Positions 15,001 to 21,977 of a DNA stretch of 64,000 nucleotides are shown here, piece by piece; positions within the stretch are counted from its first letter, which is position 1; each line of letters begins with the position of its first letter. The stretch comes from Corbicula japonica. Its lineage: Eukaryota; Mollusca; Bivalvia; Venerida; Cyrenidae. The notes beneath the pieces were generated by a model. It was given only the letters and a program-made list of their open reading frames with translations, had not been told where the DNA came from and did not search any database. Both the position numbers and the translations under genes were made by a program. The stretch spans positions 6,314,396 through 6,378,395 of the forward strand of contig JAZAYU010000009.1 in assembly GCA_038501625.1 (NCBI GenBank), given 5' to 3'.

Positions 15001-18000
15001 ACTATCCATACCTCCTGGCCTGGCTGACAGATACAAGATGTGTCACCTCTGAAGCCAGTGTCTTACCTGACTCAGAGACCCAAGTAAGGCTTTCCTGCTG
15101 TCATATTGAAAAGATCAGGGCCCATGATCAAATCTCAAGCATCTGATTGGCTGAAATGGCGACTGGTTAATACTTACAGGTAATCAGATGCTTGAGATTA
15201 GAGAATGGTTTCCAATCTCATTTTTATGATCTTGGGCCTATGTAGTTCAGAAGTTGAAAGTATACAATTTAAAAACTCAGCAAAAGGAATCCATGCTGGA
15301 GGTGCTTATCAACAAACATACGAAATCTATTTGCAAGACAATTGATTGTGTTAAAGGTAACTTGGCATTTGATAACAAGTTGTAATTGAGTGTTTTTATT
15401 TTAGACTTAGTTCTTAATTAACCCTTTAATGCAAACATACATTAAAAACCCCTCAATAAAACCACCTCGCTAATAAGACCACCTCACTAATAAGACCACC
15501 TCGCTAATAAGACCACCTCGCTAATAAGACCACTATTCTGATGTCCCATTTTACAGTTTTGCACTATTTTCGACCCCTATAATAAGATCACCCTACTTAT
15601 AAGACCACTTTCCAGTCCCAATGGTGGCCTTAATAGTGGGGTTTCACTGTACAAGTTTTATTGCATAGGCAACCATTGTAGATCCCAATCAGGTGGCACA
15701 AGTGTTCCAACTGATCTGGATGTAGATAGGTCAGAATTAACCCAAATAATCTAGAAGTGAACAGTGTAGATCCTGATCAGACTGCACAGATAACAGCCAT
15801 ATACCATGGACTAAAGAGTTAAATCATAGAACTGAGACTGGAGACCAGTTGTTGAAATTAAAACCAAACTGACCTATTATGTCAGAGCTATTTTAATGGT
15901 TTCACTCACAAATTAATTAACTTAGCCCTTTCTAACTGAATTACTGTCTAGAATAACATTATTACTTGCAATCTAGATCAGACAGTTTTTATCAACTGTG
16001 TTTTCATTTTCAGATGGACCTAATCACTCACCGTTTAATAACCGGCTTGTATCAAGGCAGTAAGAGTAAAGACAACAACAACAAGATGTCAGACGTCAAT
16101 ACAGCCTGCAGAAAACTAGCCGCAGAACATCCTGTACTCTTGCTCAGGTATATAACATACAAATTTATAATACAGACAGGAATTTGAATCTCATGTTTTA
16201 AGCTGATCGTTCCAGAGCTGTACCAACAGTAGTGTGATCAGGGCTGAAGGTTATAAAACTGAGTTTGGAAACAAGTCTCAAATCTCAAGCATCTGATTGG
16301 CTGAAATGGCGACTGGTCACCATTTCAGCCAATCAGATGCTTGAGATTTGAGACTGGTTTACATGCTCAGTTTTATAACCTTGGGCAGAGATCTGATTAA
16401 GGAGACAATTAATTTCATATTACGTACACACATGTATATAAACTCATATTTCATGTCCTAGAGGTTCTTCTGAGTTGGAGAACTAAAGTAGCCTCGACTA
16501 CAAGGTCTACCTAAGGAATTTGTTGAGGCGTCCTGGCATTTAATGTTTGAAATGACTTGCAAATATTTATTTATTATTCATTTATTTAACCCTCCATTAA
16601 AATATAAAGGCAAATGAATACATGTGGAGTATAATTAAGTGGGTGGGAAAGTATTTACATAAGTTTTGATTCAAAACATGCAGGTTAAAGATTGTGTTTA
16701 AGACTTCAACTGTTTGCCCATGAGATAAAAGTTGTATATGTGGAGTAGAGGGTTAACATAGCTGTGACTACATTCTTGCCCCAGTAAGCAAATTCTTCAT
16801 TTCCCAATTTCAGACAGCTGCCAGCTATAGTTGCTTTGTTGAAAGGAAAGACCCAGTTTACATTTGGGGAGTTCAAGCAGCGTAATCTACTGATGCTGTA
16901 CACATATATCCTGGGTATTCTGGAGCTGCTACAGCCAAACATCTTCTCCAAGGAACACCCGGCTCTCAATGATATACTGGAAGAGTACTTTAATCTGTTA
17001 ACAGTAAGTTCGATGTGCATCATTATAACAGGATAGTTCAATGTTAAGCAAACAAGACATTACAGTTCTGAATCATTGTTTAGCAAACAAGATATTACAG
17101 TTCATTGTTTAGCAAACAAGACATTTCAGTTCATTGTTTAGCACACAAGATGTTAAATGTTCACTTTGTTGCAGGCATACAGTGGTCACAGTCACAAACA
17201 GATGGGTCCTCTCATAGTGAAGCTAGTTCAGCTACTGAACCAGTATGTCAGCTACGACTCCCAACGTGCCAACTCTCTTCTCCAGAAACATGTTCTTCTA
17301 TTAACGTAAGTTGACATAGCTAGTTACTAGTCGAAGGTTTAAATATTTAATTTATCTTTATTTATGGGCAAGTTATCAAATTATTGTGATCAGTAAAATG
17401 AAATATGCTTAATATTAATCAGTGCCCAAGGTTATAAAACTGAGCATGGAAACCAGTCTCAAATCTCAAGCATCTGATTGGCTGAAATGGCGACTGGTCG
17501 CCATTTCAGCCAATCAGATGCTTGAGATTTGAGACTGGTTTCCAAACTCAGGTTTATAACCTCCAGCTCAGATTATCTTGATAAGGCTTTTATCAGATGT
17601 GTGATTTTCAAAAATCTGTATAATCTTGTGCATTTGTGCAGTCTGATAAGGCTCTACCTGACTGCTTCTTGATCAATAATAACCAAAAAAAGTGTGGATT
17701 CTGTTTAGACTGCATGGATATTAAGCCAATCTGGTTTTATCTGTTCGCTCATGAGACAAAAACCATAGGTTAAGACTTGTTCAGCACATTTACCTGAAGC
17801 TTGAAAATTGTTAGAATTCAAGTGAATGTTAAGTAACTCCTTACAGTATTTATCTTTTTTAGGAGTGTATCGTCCCAGTTTCCAGACTTGTCTCCCTTGA
17901 AGTCCCTGTTAGCCGGCCTTACCCTTCCCAGACATACCCGAGAGGATGTGGGAACACCGAGCGGAGAAGCTGCAGGGGGGTCTGTCTACCCTGTAAGACC

Positions 18001-21000
18001 TCCGTCACCTTGGGCAGCTTCACACCTTGGTCCATTTATACAAAAAATCAAGAAAGATAACTCTGAAGGTAAATTTCTTCTCGAGCAAAATTTTAAACAA
18101 AAGAGGTTCAGTCCACTCTGTGTTTGACAGGTTGTTGTTTATTTTTAACCCTTTCCTCCATAAATACACCTTTATTGCGTGGGCGAACAGTTTAGATCCA
18201 GATCAGACGGCACAGTTTGATTCATTAGGTTATTTCTGACCAAAATGCAACCAGTGCAGATCCTGATCAGATGGCATGGATTTGCTGGCTGATCTGGATC
18301 TACACTGGTGGCACATGTGTAAAAAGGCCTATATATGGAGGAAAGGGTTAATTGTCAAAAACACAATATCCTCAGTCATTGTTACAAGATGTGGTGATGT
18401 CAGTTATGTGTGGACAACAAAAACACTGTTAACTGACTGAATATACAGGACCGAAAAAACACAGTCCAACCAATGACAGATTTAAAGAAAAAATTACCTA
18501 TGAACTTAGGAGTTACTGAGTGTTTAATGTTTAGGTCCTTGTGATTGTCTACCTTTTGAACGTTACATCTGTTGCTTACATTGTAGAAGTGTTGATGGTT
18601 TTACAAGATTTAGATGAGACATCCAAGAGGAAGATAGAAATTCTGAATCATTTTGTGGTGAGTACTTTAGTCAATAGAAATGGTGCATTTTTCAACGTTG
18701 GATAAATGCTTGAGCTGAGTTACAGCAAATGGACCTTGATGTTATTTACAGAAATGAATAAGTGCACATTAGAAAATCAACTGGTAACATGAGAAATAAC
18801 CTAAGAAAAAAAGAAATTATTTTAAAGAAATGTAAAGGCTATTCGAATAAGATCGACAGTTTCTTTGTTTTTTTGTAACTTTTTTCTAGAGCTAAAAAGA
18901 AAGTTACATGATTTTATTTAACCCTTTAATTCACATATACAGCTTGCACTGCTGTGCAGTTTGATCAAGATCTACTCTGTTTACTTTGAGATTATTTATC
19001 TGACCAAGAAGCAAACAGTCTGGATAATGATCATTCTGCACTGATGCATAGTCTGCTTTGGATATTCACTGGTCTTTAATGTGATTAAAGTTGTATCCAT
19101 GAAGTAAGGGTTAACTTTAAGTAATGTGTAACATTTAAGACAAGTTTTCTTGAATTACACTCAGCACAACAGATGTTTGCCTCAGAAAGGGAATCCAGTC
19201 TTAACCCTTTCGCTGCCAGCGTTGAAAACCCGAATTGACGTCGTCAGTGCCGAGAGTTTTTTTACCACATAAACAAATACCAATACCAAGGTCAGAATGA
19301 GGCTGGTTATTTATAGATATATCAAATAATTACTATGTTTACATGTGAAAACGAAAGCAATAACATTATTGGTCAATATTTGAATGATCTGCCTACGTCA
19401 GCATAGAAATCCCCGCTTTGCATGCTGGTATATATATAGAAACGGCTAAAGCTGTCCTTAGGGCAAATACGCCGAAAGTAATAGGGACGGCTTAAGCCGT
19501 CCTTATGGCAGTGAAAGGGTTAATTGGTTAACCATTTACTCTAAATAAACAGGGCTTATTGAATGTACAAACAGTGTTATCCAGATCAGCTAGTACATCT
19601 GTGCTGTCTGATCTGGAACTACACTCTTCACTTTTTTCCCAGAAATAATGAATTAAAAAGCAAACAGTGTAGATCTTTATCAAATGGCATGGATGTGCCA
19701 ACTGATCTGGATCTGGATCTGCACTGGGCTGAAGGTTATAAAGCTGAGATTGGAAACCAGTCTCAAATCTCAAGCATCTGATTGGCTGAAATGGCGACTG
19801 GTCGCCATTTCAGCCAATCAGATGCTTGAGATTTGAGACTGGTTTCCATGCTCAGTTTTATAACCTTGGGCACTGTTCACCCATGCCTTAAAAGTCAATA
19901 TATGGAGGAAAGGGTAAAAGAGTAAAGTATGGGTACTTGAAAATGTATAACTTGTATACCAAGACTGTTTTGTTATTTGCAGGATGACTTTAAGAGACTT
20001 CTGTTGGCACACAATGATCAGTGCAGGAATACAGCCTTCGAGCTAGTCAAAAGATACATCAGACAAAATCCTAGGTGAGAATAAACAGTCTATGCAGTGT
20101 GATATTTTTTTATGATGAACAATGTCAAATAATAAATGTGCAAAATACATGTACATACAGTGGCATCATTTAATTTTGTAAGGATGAATTTTCACAGAAA
20201 AGCCACAAATAATATATGTGTGCAATTGTATTTTGTCTATTACAACTTAGTATTACATGATATTTCGTTGGGTTTTAAATTTGCACTTTTACCCTAGCTC
20301 TAAATATGCAAAATTTAAACCTGAAATATAATGACACCTCAGTAAAGTATGCTGTATACTGTATGTTTTCAGACAAGGTGTGGACTTTGTCCCGGCCTTC
20401 CTTCACTGTCTGGAGAGTGATGACCCAAATGTTGTGACATCTGCTCTAACTAACCTTGCAGAGTTTACCATGCTGTGTCAAGGTCAGTTGTCAGATTATT
20501 TTGTTTTAACCCATTCCTCCATAAACACACCTTCATGGCATGGGCGAACAGTGTAGATCCGTGCTGTTATTTATGACCAAAAAGCGAACAGTGCAGATCC
20601 TGATCAGACGGCAAGGATGTGCCAGCTGATCTGGATCTACACTGATCGCACATGCGTAAAAATGTGTACTTATGGAGGAAAGGGTTAAAATTCAGCCATT
20701 GACGTGTAGTAATGCTCTTATTAGGCAGCCTTGGTTCATTAGTTGGTAGAGTATCAGTAAAGTATGCCGAAGGTCCGAGGTTTGAATCCTGGTCGAGGAC
20801 TATTACCTCCTATTTCAAAAATACTACATTGGTGACAACTTTAAATAGTTTAGAGAAATTTCTGTTACTCTGACCTCAGTTGAAAGCAAACTTGAACATA
20901 GCTCAGGGTTGATCAGAATTTTGCTCTGGGTCTCTATGTCTTTCGTCTGTTGACAACAGTTATGTTGCATTGTAAAGACTTTAGTTTCATACAGTTATCA

Positions 21001-21977
21001 CAAAATCATATAGTAAGCTTAGACTGGCTCACATTTGGTGTTTTCTCAGATGCACAATAAGGCCACCGTAGTGAAATATAGGGGAGATTTCATTTATCAC
21101 TTGCTTGGTTATATCACAGGTAACTTTGAATGAAGTATTAAAATGGTTACAATTCTAGTATGATATCATTAAGGTCTTCTCTCCTTTTGTATGAAAAAAT
21201 GAGCTGAGTTAACTACATTAAATATCAAAGTGATTCTAATCAAGAAATATTAATTTGGCAACACAAAAAAAGCTGAACCAATGGAAACAATTGTAACAAA
21301 CACAAGGTCAGCGAGTTATCTATTTTGTTATTAATATTAGAGGGGAAATTGTGTCCTACATAGATGATTTGTCAATGCAGGTTTCAGTCTGATTGTGTGT
21401 CTTTCTGACATCATCATTACCTTCAGTGAAATCCTTTGAAATCACCCTTAAACCTAAATTCCGTATGCAGTTTTAAAGCATGTGCAACTAGTGTAGATCC
21501 AGATCAGCAGGCCCATCATTTTGTCTGGTCTGGATCTACACTGGTCACTTCTTGGAAGAATTGAGCAGTATAGATTCTGGTCAGATAGGATGGATGTGCC
21601 AGCTGATCTGGATCTAAACCGTTCGCCCATGGATAACAGCTATATCCTGTAGAGTGTTAAGTCCTGACCTTCACTGAGACCTTCTGCCAACAAAGTATAA
21701 CATAGTGATACCAGTGGTCTGTATTTGACGAGTGATTCTACAAAACTCCAGAAAGCCCATTGACTTGAAGAAAATAAAGGATTGTTAACATTGCATAATT
21801 ACAGTTAACCAGAAATATTATAATTTTGTTAACATAAACAATTCATGTTTATTTGCAGATTATGCAGATGTGATTTTACAGAAGGCACTGTCAACAGGCA
21901 TCAACACCTCGGTCGAGACAAGCTCATACATTAGTGAGAGTCTACAGCTCCTTAACCTTGACCTTGCCTCAGGATGA
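1..21977 (+). CDS. INTS1: INTS1, Integrator complex subunit 1, C-terminal half (25 exons, 5' end outside window)
   Basis: INTS1 is the large helical-repeat scaffold of the nuclear Integrator complex, which cleaves the 3' ends of snRNAs and terminates promoter-proximal RNA polymerase II. Exons found: 125-274, 981-1145, 2461-2565, 3121-3291, 3534-3645, 4284-4442, 5021-5272, 5678-5793, 7620-7682, 8331-8384, 8609-8701, 9154-9328, 10537-10675, 11171-11413, 11827-11914, 13969-14198, 14954-15083, 16014-16147, 16814-17003, 17175-17305, 17863-18068, 18587-18657, 19983-20074, 20373-20482 and 21859-21977. All junctions are GT/AG, phases agree throughout, and the joined reading frame is 3498 nt (1165 codons plus TGA). 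Recognition rests on strongly conserved INTS1 stretches such as ETWFPE, EEALLLPDWLKLRMIR, DLEPSQLLLFVQSFGIP, MSKLLQ, VDWLELLDPEV, LTHQSSW, LDFLWACIHIP-IWQGR-KRTP, ACRKLAAEHPVLLLR and LKSLLAGLTLP, in the same order as in vertebrate INTS1. Full-length INTS1 is about 2200 residues, so roughly half is present. The protein is predicted to be HEAT/ARM-like and helical, with no enzymatic motif. Confidence 0.97.
125..274 (+). CDS. INTS1: INTS1 exon a (first exon in window)
   Basis: Acceptor ...CATCCTTAG, donor GTATGG, phase 0 to 0, 50 codons. It encodes a Q-rich helix start (KIRKQQQLLSRL) and the conserved DYFLKRLAST-AANRVLA helix. Confidence 0.93.
275..980 (+). other. INTS1 intron with a GGTGGTC-type repeat fragment
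   Basis: No coding signal. Positions about 775-945 resemble the 15445-15655 element: both hold 'taagaccac(ct)', 'ttttgcactattt', 'cagtcccaa(a/t)ggtgg(t/c)cttaatagtg' blocks in the same order. Confidence 0.6.
981..1145 (+). CDS. INTS1: INTS1 exon b
   Basis: Acceptor CATTGCAG, donor GTAAGG, phase 0 to 0, 55 codons. It contains the conserved WLLVNLPALPMF segment. Confidence 0.95.
1617..1757. mobile_element. MITE-H copy (CCAAT hairpin)
   Basis: Near-complete palindrome in an INTS1 intron. The left arm begins TGAAGGTTATAAAACTAAG and the right arm ends TTTTATAACCTTGG. Both arms carry 'atctcaagcatctgattgg' or its complement 'ccaatcagatgcttgagat'. No coding capacity. Confidence 0.85.
1905..2253. 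mobile_element. Degenerate MITE-T copy split by a MITE-H insertion
   Basis: MITE-T landmarks 'gaccagtgtagatccaga', 'tctggatcaacactggtca', 'tggtcagaattaaccc' and 'taaaggttaa' flank the MITE-H copy at 1979-2120, so the hairpin element inserted into an older MITE-T. Confidence 0.7.
1979..2120. mobile_element. MITE-H copy nested in MITE-T
   Basis: Full hairpin with a perfect centre around 'ggcgaccagtcgcc'. Ends are TGAAGGTTATAAAGC and GCTTTATAACCTTGGGC. Confidence 0.87.
2461..2565 (+). CDS. INTS1: INTS1 exon c
   Basis: Acceptor GTACTACAG, donor GTGAGT, phase 0 to 0, 35 codons. It encodes AIQIEADPSLVSAYIMFLSQ, a conserved INTS1 segment. Confidence 0.95.
3121..3291 (+). CDS. INTS1: INTS1 exon d
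   Basis: Acceptor GACTGTAG, donor GTAAGT, phase 0 to 0, 57 codons. Encodes DVAQLIVERTTIVNYI and ends in GYSW, matching INTS1. Confidence 0.95.
3534..3645 (+). CDS. INTS1: INTS1 exon e
   Basis: Acceptor CTGTTTCAG, donor GTAAGT, phase 0 to 1. Encodes SNTQDQIILQW then a hydrophobic helix HILVVHAMIILLSFGP. Confidence 0.94.
3773..3930. mobile_element. MITE-T fragment
   Basis: Holds 'gcaaacagtgtagatccaga', 'catctgatctggatctacac' and 'gtgtagattctgatcagaca' blocks, but no intact TTAA-flanked ends. Confidence 0.7.
4284..4442 (+). CDS. INTS1: INTS1 exon f
   Basis: Acceptor GTTACTAG, donor GTAAAC, phase 1 to 1. Encodes the highly conserved ETWFPE, FLLDTSEEALLLPDWLKLRM and LIDA segments. Confidence 0.97.
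4722..4950. mobile_element. Diverged MITE-T copy
   Basis: The TIRs are weak ('ccttttactccattg' and 'tattttgagtaaag'). The internal 'gaacagtgtagatctagatc' and 'ctgacctggatctgcatcgg' blocks are recognisable. Confidence 0.65.
5021..5272 (+). CDS. INTS1: INTS1 exon g
   Basis: Acceptor CAACTTACAG, donor GTATCC, phase 1 to 1. Encodes LQDLEPSQLLLFVQSFGIP, MSKLLQCLDNA, and DKAYMAQLIEVQHKRGAKGG, the longest INTS1 match in the window. Confidence 0.98.
5678..5793 (+). CDS. INTS1: INTS1 exon h
   Basis: Acceptor GTGGCACAG, donor GTAAAT, phase 1 to 0. Begins with an acidic run DDEEMEVESAED and continues through a low-similarity linker. Confidence 0.9.
6098..6197. mobile_element. Diverged MITE-H fragment
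   Basis: Holds the 'ttcagccaatcagatgcttg' arm and 'caggtttatgatcttcggcc' end, with most of the other arm lost. Confidence 0.65.
6385..7511 (+). mobile_element. Tandem-array element 1 (TATCCCCTGCCG hairpin type)
   Basis: Starts with a hairpin (tatcccctgccg / cggggagagggatat) and a GTCCGTCAGTCCGAACGTCC leader. It continues with about six copies of a unit of roughly 157 bp: 'aaggaatttcatgaaacttt', 'gacatgcagaacccatg', 'ctggccggctcaaggtcaag', 'tcatatcttctgaaccccta'. It closes with a repeat of the hairpin arm (GGCGGGGGATATTA). There is no transposase ORF. The layout is shared with elements at 12263, 39192, 47757 and 57371. Confidence 0.8.
7620..7682 (+). CDS. INTS1: INTS1 exon i
   Basis: Acceptor TATTTCAG, donor GTGAGT, phase 0 to 0, 21 codons (AFDPSGRKSPDTETHFRALV). 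Confidence 0.88.
7735..7953. mobile_element. MITE-T, complete copy
   Basis: Flanked by TTAA on both sides. Ends are CCCTTTCCTCAATAG and GGAGGAAAGGG, with internal inverted 'gtgtagatccagatcagccg' / 'cggctgatctggatctacac' blocks. Confidence 0.9.
8028..8147. mobile_element. MITE-H, diverged
   Basis: One arm 'tctcaaatctcaaacatctg' 'attggctgaaatg' is good. The other is shortened. Confidence 0.7.
8331..8384 (+). CDS. INTS1: INTS1 exon j
   Basis: Acceptor TTTTTTCCAG, donor GTAAAC, phase 0 to 0, 18 codons (TVDKRNSGALDIIKGLNE). Confidence 0.85.
8609..8701 (+). CDS. INTS1: INTS1 exon k
   Basis: Acceptor ATTGTTGTAG, donor GTAACA, phase 0 to 0, 31 codons; encodes GGDFTKSIMHSVKACSLLRR. Confidence 0.92.
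8708..8830. mobile_element. MITE-T 5' fragment
   Basis: Starts TTAACCCTTTACTTCATAT directly downstream of the exon donor, then 'gcgaacattgtaaatccaga' and 'tctgatcaggatatacactg'. The 3' half is missing. Confidence 0.7.
8933..9092. mobile_element. MITE-H, diverged
   Basis: Both arms are present but with more substitutions than other copies. The right arm 'ccaatcagatgattgagatt' is the best preserved. Confidence 0.7.
9154..9328 (+). CDS. INTS1: INTS1 exon l
   Basis: Acceptor TATTTTCAG, donor GTAATG, phase 0 to 1. Encodes DEAGVKASLLATMEVLSK and MSSMVHQYMLSQSKHKP. Confidence 0.94.
9447..9684. mobile_element. MITE-T copy, 3' end abutting a MITE-H half
   Basis: Ends are CCCTTTACTCCATGGG and TTTGGAGTAAAGGGTTAA, with both internal block pairs present. 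A right-arm-only MITE-H (9693-9772) follows 9 bp later. Confidence 0.78.
9693..9772. mobile_element. MITE-H, single arm
   Basis: Begins at the hairpin centre ('tcgccatttcagccaatcag') and runs to 'agttttataaccttcaaccc'. The left arm is absent. Confidence 0.8.
10345..10492. mobile_element. MITE-T, internally deleted
   Basis: TTAACCCTTTCTTCCATAT at one end and 'tatgtagtaaaggtttaa' at the other; the central region is shortened. Confidence 0.75.
10537..10675 (+). CDS. INTS1: INTS1 exon m
   Basis: Acceptor CTTCATTTAG, donor GTATAA, phase 1 to 2. Encodes a helical segment ending TKLACSVLQCTKD. Confidence 0.93.
11171..11413 (+). CDS. INTS1: INTS1 exon n
   Basis: Acceptor TTGTTTAACAG, donor GTATGT, phase 2 to 2. 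An AG about 20 nt upstream (ACTACAG) would put a stop codon in frame, which fixes the acceptor used here. Encodes FVDWLELLDPEVIRLVPDLQ and PYLLALLTHQSSWKILHRC, both diagnostic of INTS1. Confidence 0.97.
11827..11914 (+). CDS. INTS1: INTS1 exon o
   Basis: Acceptor CACTTCAG, donor GTATTT, phase 2 to 0. Encodes YDPVTVLDFLWACIHIPKIW and QGREKRTPK, strongly conserved in the family. Confidence 0.97.
12263..13497 (+). mobile_element. Tandem-array element 2 (TATACGCCCGTTT hairpin type)
   Basis: Begins with the hairpin 'acgcccgtttgaaaaacggg', followed by a GGGCGGGCGGGCGGGCGGCG leader. It then has seven clear copies and one degenerate copy of a 151-154 bp unit (for example 'catccggtctttatcaaact', 'tgaatatgttggtgggcata', 'tctcgaccaagttctataac'). 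It ends 'gacgggcgta' ... 'cactcttgttt'. It sits within the 2.05-kb INTS1 intron 11915-13968. The small open frames across it are unspliced translations of the repeat unit. Confidence 0.85.
13969..14198 (+). CDS. INTS1: INTS1 exon p
   Basis: Acceptor TTAATTACAG, donor GTGCAA, phase 0 to 2. Encodes QLIVLVNYIIQEA and ENVRELVLYIEKMMQ helices. Confidence 0.94.
14292..14516. mobile_element. MITE-T, diverged
   Basis: TTAACTCTTTACTGCAGAGAT at the left. Internal 'aacagtgtagatgtgccagc' and 'tgatctggatctacac' blocks present; weak right end 'tatggagtatttaa'. Confidence 0.7.
14517..14953 (+). other. INTS1 intron, AT-rich, nothing recognised
   Basis: No repeat family member or coding signal seen between the MITE-T remnant and the next exon. 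Confidence 0.5.
14954..15083 (+). CDS. INTS1: INTS1 exon q
   Basis: Acceptor CTTTTTTCAG, donor GTAAGG, phase 2 to 0. Encodes STRFYEACILELYLNYPYLL. Confidence 0.94.
15116..15240. mobile_element. MITE-H, partly degraded centre
   Basis: Left 'cagggcccatgatcaaatct', right 'ttttatgatcttgggccta'. The arms pair except at the centre. Confidence 0.75.
15445..15655. repeat. GGTGGTC-type element with a 17-bp tandem
   Basis: A 17-bp unit ('ctaataagaccacctcg') is repeated about four times at 15467-15533, then 'gttttgcactattttcgacc' and the reverse-sense 'ggtggccttaatagtggggt'. Related to 775-945. Confidence 0.75.
15656..15822. mobile_element. MITE-T fragment
   Basis: Holds 'gtagatcccaatcaggtggc' and 'gaacagtgtagatcctgatc' blocks; the left TIR is missing. 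Confidence 0.65.
16014..16147 (+). CDS. INTS1: INTS1 exon r
   Basis: Acceptor CATTTTCAG, donor GTATAT, phase 0 to 2. Encodes DLITHRLITGLYQ and the conserved NTACRKLAAEHPVLLL. Confidence 0.96.
16246..16387. mobile_element. MITE-H, complete
   Basis: Almost perfect inverted arms. The left end is AGGGCTGAAGGTTATAAAAC, the right end GTTTTATAACCTTGGGCAG. Confidence 0.88.
16814..17003 (+). CDS. INTS1: INTS1 exon s
   Basis: Acceptor CAATTTCAG, donor GTAAGT, phase 2 to 0. Encodes LPAIVALLKGKTQFTFGEF and LGILELLQPNIFSKEHPAL. Confidence 0.96.
17038..17152 (+). repeat. Four-copy tandem repeat of about 29 bp
   Basis: The unit 'cattgtttagcaaacaagat'+'attacagtt' is repeated about four times just upstream of the next acceptor; later copies change to 'gcacacaagatg'. 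Confidence 0.75.
17175..17305 (+). CDS. INTS1: INTS1 exon t
   Basis: Acceptor TTTGTTGCAG, donor GTAAGT, phase 0 to 2. Encodes GPLIVKLVQLLNQYVSYDSQ and SLLQKHVLLL. Confidence 0.95.
17423..17567. mobile_element. MITE-H, complete, opposite orientation
   Basis: Left end CAGTGCCCAAGGTTATAAA, right end ends TTTATAACCTCCAGCTCAG, so it is inverted relative to the copy at 16246. Confidence 0.87.
17863..18068 (+). CDS. INTS1: INTS1 exon u
   Basis: Acceptor TATCTTTTTTAG, donor GTAAAT, phase 2 to 1. Encodes SPLKSLLAGLTLPRHTRED, then a Gly/Pro linker and HLGPFIQKIKKDN. Confidence 0.95.
18145..18351. mobile_element. MITE-T, complete ends
   Basis: TTAA on each side, with TIRs CCCTTTCCTCCAT / ATGGAGGAAAGGG. 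The centre is about 20 bp shorter than in the longest copies. Confidence 0.9.
18587..18657 (+). CDS. INTS1: INTS1 exon v
   Basis: Acceptor TTACATTGTAG, donor GTGAGT, phase 1 to 0. Encodes VLMVLQDLDETSKRKIEILN, corresponding to the family VLSDIDEMSRRRPEIL region. Confidence 0.94.
18919..19114. mobile_element. MITE-T, diverged, TTAA ends kept
   Basis: TTAACCCTTTAATTCACATA at left and GAAGTAAGGGTTAA at right. Confidence 0.75.
19201..19523. mobile_element. Second TTAA-flanked MITE family (CCCTTTCGCTGCCA)
   Basis: TTAA + CCCTTTCGCTGCCAG at the left, TGGCAGTGAAAGGG + TTAA at the right. The interior is unlike MITE-T: it has 'ttgacgtcgtcagtgccgag', 'gaaacggctaaagctgtcct' and 'gacggcttaagccgtcctta'. 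No ORF. The TTAA duplication and CCCT start fit piggyBac-type non-autonomous elements (inference). Confidence 0.82.
19528..19918. mobile_element. MITE-T interrupted by MITE-H
   Basis: MITE-T left part 19528-19729 and right part 19877-19918 ('gttcacccatgc' ... 'tatggaggaaaggg') are separated by a complete MITE-H. Confidence 0.82.
19730..19876. mobile_element. MITE-H, complete, inside MITE-T
   Basis: Ends GGGCTGAAGGTTATAAAGC and TTTATAACCTTGGGCACTG. The palindrome centre is 'tggcgactggtcgcca'. Confidence 0.88.
19983..20074 (+). CDS. INTS1: INTS1 exon w
   Basis: Acceptor TTATTTGCAG, donor GTGAGA, phase 0 to 2. Encodes DDFKRLLLAHNDQCRNTAFE. Confidence 0.95.
20373..20482 (+). CDS. INTS1: INTS1 exon x
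   Basis: Acceptor ATGTTTTCAG, donor GTCAGT, phase 2 to 1. Encodes DFVPAFLHCLESDDPNVV and ALTNLAEFTMLCQ, matching the family's penultimate region. Confidence 0.96.
20506..20688. mobile_element. MITE-T, centre deleted
   Basis: TTAA-flanked, left end CCCATTCCTCCATAAAC and right end TTATGGAGGAAAGGG. Most of the left inner block pair is deleted. Confidence 0.86.
20724..20800 (+). repeat. tRNA-derived SINE-like relic
   Basis: A-box-like 'ttagttggtagagta' and B-box-like 'aggtttgaatcctgg' spaced as in a tRNA. The anticodon and acceptor stems do not pair, so this is a tRNA-derived repeat rather than a gene. Confidence 0.5.
21475..21662. mobile_element. MITE-T, diverged
   Basis: Internal blocks 'ctagtgtagatccagatcag', 'gtctggatctacactggtca' and 'gctgatctggatctaaaccg' in order. 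The terminal TTAA is only partly kept. Confidence 0.7.
21859..21977 (+). CDS. INTS1: INTS1 last coding exon
   Basis: Acceptor TTATTTGCAG, phase 1, stop TGA at 21975-21977. Encodes DYADVILQKALSTGINTSVE and ends SLQLLNLDLASG, comparable in position to the family's C-terminal helix. Confidence 0.95.

Noticed and set aside
20724..20800. tRNA gene on the plus strand
   Set aside because: It has promoter-box similarity only and no cloverleaf; annotated as a SINE-like relic.
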